DNA from: Nitratidesulfovibrio liaohensis
Lineage (GTDB): Bacteria > Desulfobacterota > Desulfovibrionia > Desulfovibrionales > Desulfovibrionaceae
Direction of reading: 5' to 3'
NCBI RefSeq assembly: GCF_011682075.1
Contig: NZ_VSMK01000802.1
Coordinates: 1-32,990, forward strand
DNA length: 32,990 nt
The translations under genes were made by a program, and so were the position numbers. Below, piece after piece: positions 7,533-14,994 of this stretch; the stretch's first letter is position 1, and each line of letters opens with the position of its first letter. Below the pieces are notes generated by a model that ran no database searches, was not told the DNA's origin, and saw nothing but the letters and a program-made list of their open reading frames with translations.

Positions 7533-8335
7533 GACGCCGTACGCTGTTGCTTTTGCTACTGGTGGTGCTGGTTGTCGGCGGTGCCGCCGCGTGGCGCTGG
7601 CAGGCCGGGATGCGCAAGGCGCTGGAAACGGCCATTTCCGGTGGCGACGTTGATCCCGCCACGCTGGAAGAGGCCGTGGGCGTGGCCATGAAGGGCATCG
7701 AACTGGTGCAGGGCGAAAAGGGCATCGAGCTGTGGCGGCTGAAGGCTACCTGGGCCCAGCTGCGCCAGAGCAACAACATCATCGACGTGGACAGTCCCGA
7801 CATCGTCTACCAGATGGACGGCGGCAAGCAGGTGCGCATTTTGGCCAAGAAGGGCGAAGTGCAGCAACAGGCCCAGATGATGCGCATGTGGGACGACGTG
7901 CATGCCACCCATGACCGCCATGAACTGTTCGCCAGGCTGATGGTCTACAACGGCACCAGCCGCACCATGTATTTTCCGGAAGGGGCGCGCATAGAGGGGC
8001 AGAGTCTTTCGGGCAACGCCACCAGGCTGGAGTGGGACATGACCAACGACGTGCTGCGCGGCAGCGACGGCGTGAGCATGCTGCTTGCCCCGCATGCGGG
8101 CGACGGCAGCGGTCAGCCCGGTCCGGGCAAGGTCGCCGCTCCCCAGACGTCTCCCAAGGCATCCTCCCAGAAGGCAATCCCGCAGAAGGCCGCCGTGCAA
8201 AAGAAAACCGTGCAGAAGTCGCCTGAAAAGAAATCACCAGACAAGAAGGCACCGGTCCAGAAATCTCCGGCTGCCAAGGCCGCGCAGCAGGGCGCGGGCG
8301 CTTCCAAGTCAACCAAGCAGGAGACCAGGCAATGA
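7529..8335 (+). CDS. lptC: LPS export protein LptC with a lysine-rich C-terminal tail
   Basis: Bitopic inner-membrane subunit of the Lpt bridge; its periplasmic beta-jellyroll passes LPS from the LptB2FG transporter to LptA. The 268-residue protein begins MRRR, then one hydrophobic segment (about 5-21), then a periplasmic region. The OstA/LptC-like domain (about 55-185) contains GIELWRLKATWAQL, DVDSPDIVYQMDGGKQVRI, MYFPEGARIEG and ATRLEWDMTNDVLRGSDGV. Residues about 190-268 form a low-complexity tail rich in K, A, P, Q and S, with 15 lysines and repeated QK units, which the E. coli-type protein lacks. Assignment rests on the membrane anchor, domain character and position between kdsC and lptA. 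It overlaps both neighbours by 4 nt; GGAG precedes the ATG. Confidence 0.85.
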   Translation: MRRRTLLLLLLVVLVVGGAAAWRWQAGMRKALETAISGGDVDPATLEEAVGVAMKGIELVQGEKGIELWRLKATWAQLRQSNNIIDVDSPDIVYQMDGGKQVRILAKKGEVQQQAQMMRMWDDVHATHDRHELFARLMVYNGTSRTMYFPEGARIEGQSLSGNATRLEWDMTNDVLRGSDGVSMLLAPHAGDGSGQPGPGKVAAPQTSPKASSQKAIPQKAAVQKKTVQKSPEKKSPDKKAPVQKSPAAKAAQQGAGASKSTKQETRQ

Positions 8336-9033
8336 GACATACCGGCATCCGCTCCGCGCTGTGCGTGGCGCTGCTGTTGACCTTTTCCGTTCCCGCCGTG
8401 GCCCCTGCCGTGGCGGCGGACGCCAAGTCCGCCACCGAGGTGCGTCGCGACGTGCCCACCGCCGTCAAGTCCGACCGCATGCAGTACGACGCCAAGGGCC
8501 AGGTGGTGATCTTCGAGGGCGACGTGTACGTCCAGCGGCCCGACTTCGAGATGTGGGCCGAAAAGATTACCCTGCACCTGCGCAAGAAGGCGGCCAAGCC
8601 CGGCAAGGCCGGGGCGGGGCAGGGGGCTGATGCGTCTGCCCCGTCTGGTCCGGCTGGTCCGGGCGGGATGGACGCGGGTGAGATCGACCGCATGGTGGCT
8701 GAACGCAATGTGCGCATGAAGCGCGAGAACCGCACCGGTGAATGCGAGAAGGCCACCTACACCGTGGACAACGCCGTGCTGGTCATGGAAGGCAACCCCG
8801 TGCTGCACGAGGGCGAGAACAGTATCAAAGGTGACGTCATCACCTTCTACACCCGCGAGAACCGCAGCGAAGTACGCGGCACCTCCACCAAGCGGGTCCA
8901 GGCGGTGTTCACCTCGTCCGGCGACGTGAACCCCCTCGGCGAATCCAAGGACAACGGCAAGGGCAACGGCAAGGACGCCAAGGAGACCAAGGACACCGCC
9001 GGCGATGCCGCCCCCAAGGGGGCTGCCCAGTGA
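8332..9033 (+). CDS. lptA: Periplasmic LPS transport protein LptA
   Basis: Forms the periplasmic bridge that carries LPS to the outer-membrane LptD complex. The 233-residue precursor has a signal peptide with a hydrophobic core (about 9-27) and probable cleavage after AVA near 29. The OstA domain is in two parts: SDRMQYDAKGQVVIFEGDVYVQ (about 44-65) and NAVLVMEGNPVLHEGENSIKGDVITFYTRENRSEV (about 145-180). They are split by a Gly/Ala/Pro-rich insert (about 87-118) that is not part of the core fold. The C-terminus is a K/D/G-rich tail (NGKGNGKDAKETKD). The start overlaps the lptC stop (ATGA), with AGGAG 8 nt upstream; the end overlaps lptB by 4 nt. Confidence 0.88.
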   Translation: MRHTGIRSALCVALLLTFSVPAVAPAVAADAKSATEVRRDVPTAVKSDRMQYDAKGQVVIFEGDVYVQRPDFEMWAEKITLHLRKKAAKPGKAGAGQGADASAPSGPAGPGGMDAGEIDRMVAERNVRMKRENRTGECEKATYTVDNAVLVMEGNPVLHEGENSIKGDVITFYTRENRSEVRGTSTKRVQAVFTSSGDVNPLGESKDNGKGNGKDAKETKDTAGDAAPKGAAQ

Positions 9034-9755
9034 GCTCGGTGCTGCGCGGAGAAGACCTGCACAAGCAGTTCGGCCAGCGCGAAGTGGTGCGCGGCGTATC
9101 GCTGACGGTGACCCAGGGCGAGACCGTGGGCCTGCTGGGCCCCAACGGCGCGGGCAAGACCACCACGTTCTACATGCTCATCGGCATCATCAAGCCGACG
9201 TCTGGACGGGTAGAGCTTGATGGCCGCGACATCGCCGACTGGCCCCTGCACGAGCGGGCACGGGTGGGGCTGAGCTACCTGCCGCAGGAAAGCTCCATCT
9301 TTCGCCGCCTTACCGTGCGCCAGAACCTTCAGATGATTCTGGAGCACACCGGGCTCTCCAAGGCGCAGCAGAAGGAACGCGGCGACATGCTGTTGGAGGA
9401 CTTCGGCATCACCCACCTGGCCAATTCCGTGGCCCTGCACCTTTCCGGCGGTGAGCGGCGGCGGCTGGAAATTGCCCGGTCCATGATCCGCGAACCCAAG
9501 TTCATCCTGCTGGACGAGCCGTTCGCGGGCATCGACCCGCTGGCCGTGGACGACATCCAGCAACTCATCACCGGCCTGCGCAACAGAGGCATCGGGGTGC
9601 TCATATCCGACCACAACGTGCGAGAAACCCTGCACATCTGTGACCGGGCCTACCTGGTGCACCAAGGCGAGGTGATCCTGGAAGGCACCCCCACGCACAT
9701 CGTGGACAACCCGCGCGCGCGGGACGTGTACCTGGGAGAAGGCTTTTCGCTGTAG
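9030..9755 (+). CDS. lptB: LPS export ABC transporter ATPase LptB
   Basis: Cytoplasmic ATPase that powers LPS extraction from the inner membrane together with LptF and LptG, which are not in this window. The 241-residue protein is a complete ABC domain: Walker A GPNGAGKTT (37-45), Q-loop YLPQESSIFRRL, signature LSGGERRRLEIAR (138-150), Walker B FILLDEPFAGIDP (158-170) and H-loop H195 in SDHNVRETL. Sequence and length are typical of LptB. The start codon is GTG, overlapping the lptA stop (GTGA) with AGGGGG about 7 nt upstream; translation is probably coupled. It is the last gene of the overlapping LPS block; a 379-bp gap separates it from rpoN. Confidence 0.95.
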   Translation: MSSVLRGEDLHKQFGQREVVRGVSLTVTQGETVGLLGPNGAGKTTTFYMLIGIIKPTSGRVELDGRDIADWPLHERARVGLSYLPQESSIFRRLTVRQNLQMILEHTGLSKAQQKERGDMLLEDFGITHLANSVALHLSGGERRRLEIARSMIREPKFILLDEPFAGIDPLAVDDIQQLITGLRNRGIGVLISDHNVRETLHICDRAYLVHQGEVILEGTPTHIVDNPRARDVYLGEGFSL

Positions 9756-9820
9756 TCCGGGCCTTGCTTGTTGCCCGTTGTGGCCGCTTCGCCATGTGCG
9801 ACGGCAACGCGTTCATGTTC

Positions 9821-9851
9821 ACGGCGCCTTCCGCATTGCGGGGGGCGCCGT
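9821..9851 (+). terminator. Hairpin after lptB
   Basis: An 8-bp stem ACGGCGCC/GGCGCCGT (9821-9828 with 9844-9851) with an inner CCGC/GCGG pair follows lptB. No T-run follows directly (a T5 lies about 20 bp on), so termination is uncertain. The rest of 9852-10134 shows no gene and no convincing promoter; I could not place the rpoN start signal. Confidence 0.35.
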
Positions 9852-10134
9852 AACCGTTGTGGCCACCGCCCTTTTTCGGGGCCGTGGGCAGGGGGACGAA
9901 AGGTGCCCGGAAGTATCGCGACGTACTGGCGACAGCGGTTGCATACTTCTTGCTTCTGTGGCATGGTTTCCCTAACCTCTTGGGGAAGGGAACACATTTC
10001 CACAGTGGGCCGTTTCTTGCTTGTCGTCGCACTTCGTGTTGCGTCGTCATATCGTTCGGCCCCAACGCAAGGATACAAGGGCCACAGCGCAAGGCCGTTC
10101 GGCCACGGTGCAAGGTCATAGGGGTTGTCCACGC

Positions 10135-11568
10135 ATGGCATTGGAACTCAGGCAACAGCTCAAGCTCACCCAGCAATTGGTGATGACGCCGCAGCTGCAA
10201 CAGGCCATTCGGCTGTTGCAGCTTTCGCGGCTGGAGCTTGTCGAGACGGTGCAGCAGGAGATGCTGGAAAACCCGTTTCTGGAGGAAGCTCAGGACGAAG
10301 GGCCGCAGGTCGAGACTCCTGACCCGCGCGAAACCGCCACCGCAGCTGCCGACGTCGCCTATGACCGTGAAATCGCACGCGATGCCGACTGGGAAGATTA
10401 CCTTGGCGACTTCGCCAGCACCAGCCGCCAGTCCACGGTGCGCGAATCGGAGATGCCCGAGGAAATGACCTCGTTCGAGGCGCGCTACGCTGCCAAGCCC
10501 TCGCTGGAAGGGCACCTGATGTGGCAGTTGCGCCTGTCCTCGCTGACCGAGCGCCAGAAGGACATCGGCGAGGTGATCATCGGCAACATCGCGTCATCCG
10601 GCTATCTGCACGCCACGGTGGAAGACATCGCCGAAATGGCGGGCGTGCTCCCCGGCGAGGTGGAACCGGTGCTGCACGCCGTGCAACGCTTCGACCCCGT
10701 GGGGGTATCCGCGCGCACGGCGCAGGAATGCCTGCTGGTGCAGATAGAGGTGCTGGGCTACACGCGCGACAAGGTGCTGGTGGAACTGGTGCGCGACCAC
10801 CTGGAAGATCTGGAAAAGCGCCGCTACAAGCCGCTGTTGCGAAAGTTCCGTCTGACCATGGAGGATTTGAAGGAGTACCTGGACCTCATCCAGACCCTGG
10901 ACCCCATGCCCGGCGCCAGCTACGGCGGCGGCGACCCGCAGTTCGTCAGCCCCGACGTGTACGTCTACAAGTACGACGACGATTTCATCATCATGCTCAA
11001 CGAGGACGGCCTGCCGCACCTGCAACTGAGCACCATGTACGAGCGGTCCGCCGCGGCGGCTGCATCTGCGGGCGAGCGCGAATATTTTCAGGAAAAGATG
11101 CGCTCCGCCTCTTGGCTCATCAAGAGCCTGTACCAGCGCCAGCGCACGCTGTACAAGGTGGTGGAATCCATCGTGAAGTACCAGCGCGGCTTTTTCGAGG
11201 ACGGCGTTTCGCGCCTGAAGCCGCTCATCCTGAAGGACATCGCCGACGACATCGGCATGCACGAATCCACCGTCAGCCGCATTACCACCAGCAAGTATGT
11301 GGCCACGCCGCACGGCATCATGGAGTTGAAGTTCTTCTTCAACAGCGCGCTGGAACTGGACGATGGCAGCCAGGTGGGTTCCGAGAGCGTCAAGGCGCTG
11401 ATCAAGAAGCTGATTGCCGACGAAGACCCGCGCGAACCGCTGAGTGACGAGCGCATCGGCGAAATTCTGAAGGATCAGCTCAAAGTCAATATTGCCCGCA
11501 GGACCGTTGCGAAGTATCGTACTGCCATGGACATTCCCTCCTCTTCCAAGCGGAAGGAACTGTTCTGA
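10135..11568 (+). CDS. rpoN: RNA polymerase sigma-54 factor
   Basis: Sigma factor for -24/-12 promoters that need AAA+ activators. The 477-residue product has the three RpoN regions. The N-terminal glutamine/leucine-rich region I (MALELRQQLKLTQQLVMTPQLQQ, about 1-50) contacts activators. An acidic linker (about 55-115) leads to the core-binding domain, and the C-terminal DNA-binding domain has the HTH around DDIGMHESTVSRITTSKYV and the RpoN box ARRTVAKYR (454-462). The frame is open upstream, but the ATG at 10135 matches the family start and has AGGGG 10 nt before it. Gene order lptB-rpoN-hpf-ptsN-rapZ is conserved with E. coli. No clear -24/-12 site was found in the window. Confidence 0.97.
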   Translation: MALELRQQLKLTQQLVMTPQLQQAIRLLQLSRLELVETVQQEMLENPFLEEAQDEGPQVETPDPRETATAAADVAYDREIARDADWEDYLGDFASTSRQSTVRESEMPEEMTSFEARYAAKPSLEGHLMWQLRLSSLTERQKDIGEVIIGNIASSGYLHATVEDIAEMAGVLPGEVEPVLHAVQRFDPVGVSARTAQECLLVQIEVLGYTRDKVLVELVRDHLEDLEKRRYKPLLRKFRLTMEDLKEYLDLIQTLDPMPGASYGGGDPQFVSPDVYVYKYDDDFIIMLNEDGLPHLQLSTMYERSAAAAASAGEREYFQEKMRSASWLIKSLYQRQRTLYKVVESIVKYQRGFFEDGVSRLKPLILKDIADDIGMHESTVSRITTSKYVATPHGIMELKFFFNSALELDDGSQVGSESVKALIKKLIADEDPREPLSDERIGEILKDQLKVNIARRTVAKYRTAMDIPSSSKRKELF

Positions 11569-11689
11569 CAGCCAAGGTCCCGCGCCGTACCTGGCGCAGG
11601 GCGGCTCCGTCTCCGGCGGCGCCCCCCGGCAGCAGCACCCCGAGTGCGGGCCGCGCGCCGCATTCCCCCTCTCACCACAGGAGGAGCGT

Positions 11690-12235
11690 ATGAACATCGC
11701 CTTCACCTTCAAGAACTTCGAACCCTCCGACCACCTGAAGAAGTACGCCCGCCGCCGTCTTGAAAAGCTTGGCCGGTTCGTCGGCAAGTCCGCCCTGGAA
11801 ATGCAGGTGAACCTTTCCGTCGACAAGTTCCGCCACAAGGCGGAAGTGCAGATGACCGGCGACGGCTTTACGTTCTCCGCCGTCGAACAGTCGGAAGACA
11901 TGTACGCCACCATCGACCTGGTGCTGGAAAAGCTGGAATCGCAGCTGCGCAAGCAGGTCGAAAAGCAGAAGGACCGTCGCCGTTCCGTGCAGTCCGACAA
12001 GCTGGGCAAGGGCATCGACGTGTTCACCTTCGGCACCGTGGGCGAAGGCGAGGAACGGACCATCACCGGCACCGACCACTTCGCCCCCAAGCCCATGCAC
12101 GTGGATGAAGCGGCCATGCAGCTCGACCAGAGCGACAACGAGTTCCTGGTGTTCCTGAACGCCGAGGTGGAGCGCATCAACATCATCTACCGGCGTCGCA
12201 ACGGCGATTTCGGCCTTATCGATCCGGTCGTCTAG
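11690..12235 (+). CDS. hpf: Ribosome hibernation-promoting factor, long form
   Basis: Binds the small ribosomal subunit and, in the long form, drives 100S dimer formation in resting cells. The 181-residue protein has the S30AE/YfiA domain at residues 1-100 (MNIAFTFKNFEPSDHLKKYA start, then VQMTGDGFTFSAVEQSEDMYATIDLVLEKLESQL split over strands and helix). After a charged linker, a C-terminal dimerisation domain (about 125-181) ends NAEVERINIIYRRRNGDFGLID, which matches long HPF rather than the short enterobacterial HPF (about 95 aa). AGGAGG lies 6 nt before the ATG at 11690. It sits between rpoN and ptsN, as in many proteobacteria. Confidence 0.93.
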   Translation: MNIAFTFKNFEPSDHLKKYARRRLEKLGRFVGKSALEMQVNLSVDKFRHKAEVQMTGDGFTFSAVEQSEDMYATIDLVLEKLESQLRKQVEKQKDRRRSVQSDKLGKGIDVFTFGTVGEGEERTITGTDHFAPKPMHVDEAAMQLDQSDNEFLVFLNAEVERINIIYRRRNGDFGLIDPVV

Positions 12236-12244
12236 GCACCATAC

Positions 12245-12694
12245 ATGAGGCTTTCGGAGTATCTTCACGATGATCTGATCCTGCCCGAGCTCTCCGCCGG
12301 CACCAAGAAAGAGGTGCTGGCGGAACTCGTGCAGGCCGTGGTACGGCGGCATCCCGAAGTGGATGCCGCCGTTGCGCTGGGCGTGCTGCACGACCGTGAA
12401 TCGCTGGGCACCACCGGCATAGGCGACGGCGTGGCCATCCCCCACGGCAAGCTGGCAAACATCAGCGACATCGTGGTGGCCGTGGGGCGTAGCGTGACGG
12501 GCATCGACTTCGACGCGCTGGACATGAAGCCCTGCCACCTCTTTTTCCTGGTGCTGGCCCCGGAACAGGTGGCGGGCATGCACCTGCGCATCCTGGCCCA
12601 TATTTCGCGCCTGCTGAAGGACCCGCAGTTTCGCCGCGCCATGATCGACGCCCCGGACGGCAAGGCCTTCACGGCCCTCATGCGTACGACCTGA
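12245..12694 (+). CDS. ptsN: Nitrogen-type PTS EIIA protein
   Basis: Regulatory phosphocarrier of the PTS-Ntr branch, which adjusts potassium, nitrogen and envelope responses in other proteobacteria rather than importing sugar. The 149-residue protein is a single EIIA-fructose/Ntr domain. The phosphorylated histidine is H67 in GVAIPHGK, preceded by LHDRESLGTTGIGDG, and the C-terminal part HLRILAHISRLLKD is typical. The start lies 9 bp after hpf with only a weak AGG ribosome site, so coupling to hpf is likely. Downstream Man-type PTS genes offer possible phosphotransfer partners, but EI and HPr are not in this window. Confidence 0.93.
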   Translation: MRLSEYLHDDLILPELSAGTKKEVLAELVQAVVRRHPEVDAAVALGVLHDRESLGTTGIGDGVAIPHGKLANISDIVVAVGRSVTGIDFDALDMKPCHLFFLVLAPEQVAGMHLRILAHISRLLKDPQFRRAMIDAPDGKAFTALMRTT

Positions 12695-12854
12695 CGCGTA
12701 CCGCCTGACACACGGCACCCGCCGGAACGTCAGGGCAGGGCGGAGCACCGCGCCCCGCCGGGGCGTGCCGCGCACATCCCCCACGCAGTTGTCGGCGCGC
12801 AGCCATCGCGCCCCCTGAAACGGCACCCGGCACGGGCCGCCCGAGGAGTCCGCC

Positions 12855-13871
12855 ATGCCCACCAAGGCCTCGCCACCCGATACATCGTCCGCCCCGGTGT
12901 CTGCCTCGTCTACCTCATCTGCCTCGTCTACCTCATCTGGCGCCACCGGCTCCGCAGCAACCGCCAGGGGTGCCGATGCGGGCAGCCTGGTGGCAGCCCC
13001 CGACTTTCCCGTCATCATCGTCACCGGATTGTCCGGCGCAGGCAAGAGCACGGTGCTCAACGTGCTGGAAGACCTGCGCTACTTTACCGTGGACGGCCTG
13101 CCCGCCAGCCTTGCCCCGCAGATGGTCACCATCCTGAACCGCGAGGCGCTGTCCCACTATCAGGGCCTGGTGCTGGGCATGGACCTGCGCGAGAGCAATT
13201 TCGTGCGCAATCTGGAAAAGTCGCTGGAACGGTTGCAGGGCATGGGCGTGCGCCCCGCGATGGTGTTCATAGAGGCCAACGCCGCCGTGCTCAACCGGCG
13301 CTATGCCACCACCCGCCGCCCGCACCCGCTGGAGAGCGAAGGCATGGGGCTGGAACAGGCTCTGGAGCAGGAGCGTCTGCGCCTTGCCCCGGTGCGCCAA
13401 ACCGCCGACCTCGTTGTGGACACCTCCAGCTATTCCATCCACGACCTGCGCCGGGTCATCCAGAAGAAGTGGAGTTCCATCCAGGGGCGCATCCGCTCCC
13501 TGCGCATCAATATCGTCACCTTCGGGTTCAAGTACGGCGTGCCCGCCGACGCGGATCTGGTGTTCGACCTGCGCTTTCTGCCCAATCCCTATTTCGTGCC
13601 AGATCTGCGCCCGTTGTCCGGCCTGGACGAGCCGGTGGCCAAATACGTGCTGGAAGCGGGGCACGGCGATGCCTTTCTGGCGAAGCTTCTGGACTTTCTG
13701 CACTTTCTGCTGCCCCAGTACGAGGCGGAAGGACGCTACCGCCTGACCATCGCCATTGGCTGCACCGGCGGGCGGCACCGTTCGGTCTCGGTGGCGGAGG
13801 CCCTGCTTCGCGCCTTGAAAAAATCTGATTATGCCGTATCGATAGAGCACCGCCACATGGAACTGGGTTGA
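12855..13871 (+). CDS. rapZ: RNase adapter / nucleotide-binding protein RapZ with an extra N-terminal tail
   Basis: P-loop protein; in E. coli it guides RNase E to the GlmZ small RNA and so controls GlmS and amino-sugar supply for the envelope. The 338-residue product has an N-terminal Walker [10 protein letters not shown] (58-66), the [12 protein letters not shown] region, and the RapZ C-terminal block with [19 protein letters not shown] and [11 protein letters not shown]. Normal RapZ is about 285 residues; the extra 50 at the N-terminus are Ser/Thr/Ala-rich and include two identical SASSTS units from a DNA tandem duplication. The ATG at 12855 has GAGGAG 6 nt upstream, so the tail is probably translated. 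It follows ptsN as in E. coli; an RNA role in this lineage is unproven. Confidence 0.92.
   Translation: MPTKASPPDTSSAPVSASSTSSASSTSSGATGSAATARGADAGSLVAAPDFPVIIVTGLSGAGKSTVLNVLEDLRYFTVDGLPASLAPQMVTILNREALSHYQGLVLGMDLRESNFVRNLEKSLERLQGMGVRPAMVFIEANAAVLNRRYATTRRPHPLESEGMGLEQALEQERLRLAPVRQTADLVVDTSSYSIHDLRRVIQKKWSSIQGRIRSLRINIVTFGFKYGVPADADLVFDLRFLPNPYFVPDLRPLSGLDEPVAKYVLEAGHGDAFLAKLLDFLHFLLPQYEAEGRYRLTIAIGCTGGRHRSVSVAEALLRALKKSDYAVSIEHRHMELG
12900..12935 (+). repeat. 18-bp perfect tandem duplication inside rapZ
   Basis: The 18-base unit TCTGCCTCGTCTACCTCA is repeated exactly at 12900-12917 and 12918-12935. It keeps frame and encodes SASSTS twice in the disordered N-terminal tail of RapZ. Copy number could vary between strains by slippage. 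Confidence 0.9.
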
Positions 13872-14006
13872 ACGAAAGGATGCGATGTTTCCGTCGGAGT
13901 CCTGCCAGAACCTGATGCCGTGGCACATCGGCCCGGAATTTCACCGGACGGCATGCCGTCCCCGCACCTTGCCCCAACCACACAGGCTCGGCCTGAACGC
14001 ACCAGC

Positions 14007-14525
14007 ATGTCCACCACCGAACAGCAGCAAGCAGGGCAGTCCCGCAAGGGGACAGGAAACGTTGCCCAAGGCAACAGCAGCAAGCCCGGCGACGGCCAGT
14101 CCGCCCCGGAATCGCGCATCGGCGTGATTCTGGTGACCCACGCCGACTACGGCGCGGCGTTGTTGCGCGCCGCCGAATTCATCCTCGGCCCGGTGCAGGA
14201 TTGCGCCTCCATCAGCGTGGACGTCTCACTGGAAGTGGACGAGACGGTCAAACGCCTGAACGAAGCGGTGAAACGCCTGGATACCGGGCGCGGGGTGATG
14301 ATCCTTACCGACATGTTCGGCGGCACCCCCACCAATCTCAGCCTGGCCCTGCTGGGCAAGGGCAACGTGGAAGTGCTGACCGGCGTCAACCTGCCCATGC
14401 TGCTCAAGGTGTTCGGCGGGCGCGACGGCGACCTGGCCGCCCTTTCACGCGATGCGCGCGACGCTGGCACCAAGGGTATCGTGGCGGCGGGCGAACTGCT
14501 GCGCAGCCGGGTCAAGAACGGGTAG
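14007..14525 (+). CDS. PTS system mannose/sorbose-family EIIA component
   Basis: Phosphocarrier that takes phosphate from HPr and passes it to EIIB. The EIIA-Man domain begins at RIGVILVTHADYG with probable active histidine H45 and continues with TDMFGGTPTNLSLALL and VNLPMLLKVF, all typical. The start is uncertain. ATG 14007 gives 172 residues but has no good ribosome site; a GTG at 13920 in the same frame gives 201. The region before the domain is Gln/Ser/Gly-rich and looks disordered under either choice. A different-frame ATG at 13885 has the best ribosome site nearby (GAAAGGA). It follows rapZ by about 135 bp; the EIIB gene starts 4 bp after its stop. Confidence 0.85.
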   Translation: MSTTEQQQAGQSRKGTGNVAQGNSSKPGDGQSAPESRIGVILVTHADYGAALLRAAEFILGPVQDCASISVDVSLEVDETVKRLNEAVKRLDTGRGVMILTDMFGGTPTNLSLALLGKGNVEVLTGVNLPMLLKVFGGRDGDLAALSRDARDAGTKGIVAAGELLRSRVKNG

Positions 14526-14529
14526 GGTC

Positions 14530-14994
14530 ATGCTCTGGTTCCGCATAGACAACCGCCTGGTGCACGGCCAGATCATCGAGGCGTGGCTGCCCTATACGGG
14601 GGCGCGGCGCCTGCTGGTGGCCAATGACGCCCTGGCGGCGGACGACCTGCAACAGCAGATCGTCTCGCTGGCCATTCCCGGCCGGGTGGAAGTGCACTTC
14701 GTGCGGGTGGACGCACTGGCCCAGTACTGTACCGGGCGCGCGGACGACGGGCACGACACGCTCGTGCTCTTCGCCACGTGCGCAGACGCTCGCCGTGCCT
14801 TCGATGCGGGAGTGGGCATGAGCACCCTGAACATCGGCAACCTGCACTACACCCCAGGCAAGAAACAGTTGTGCGCGCATGTTTCCGTTTCGGACGATGA
14901 CGAGGCCTGCCTGCGCTTCTTCAACCGCCACTCCGTGTCCCTGGACTTTCGGTGCGTACCCAACGAACCGGTGCAGATAAAGGGGTGGTCATGA
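14530..14994 (+). CDS. PTS system mannose/sorbose-family EIIB component
   Basis: Cytoplasmic domain that accepts phosphate from EIIA and donates it to the sugar bound by EIIC/EIID. The 154-residue protein opens MLWFRIDNRLVHGQIIEAW, with active-site H12 in the family motif RLVHGQ. VLFATCADARRAFDAG and LNIGNLHYTPGKKQL are also typical of sorbose-type EIIB. TAGGG lies just before the ATG, and the gene starts 4 bp after the EIIA stop. Its stop overlaps the EIIC start as ATGA. Substrate cannot be read from the sequence; attachment to the rpoN locus suggests regulation as much as transport. Confidence 0.9.
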   Translation: MLWFRIDNRLVHGQIIEAWLPYTGARRLLVANDALAADDLQQQIVSLAIPGRVEVHFVRVDALAQYCTGRADDGHDTLVLFATCADARRAFDAGVGMSTLNIGNLHYTPGKKQLCAHVSVSDDDEACLRFFNRHSVSLDFRCVPNEPVQIKGWS

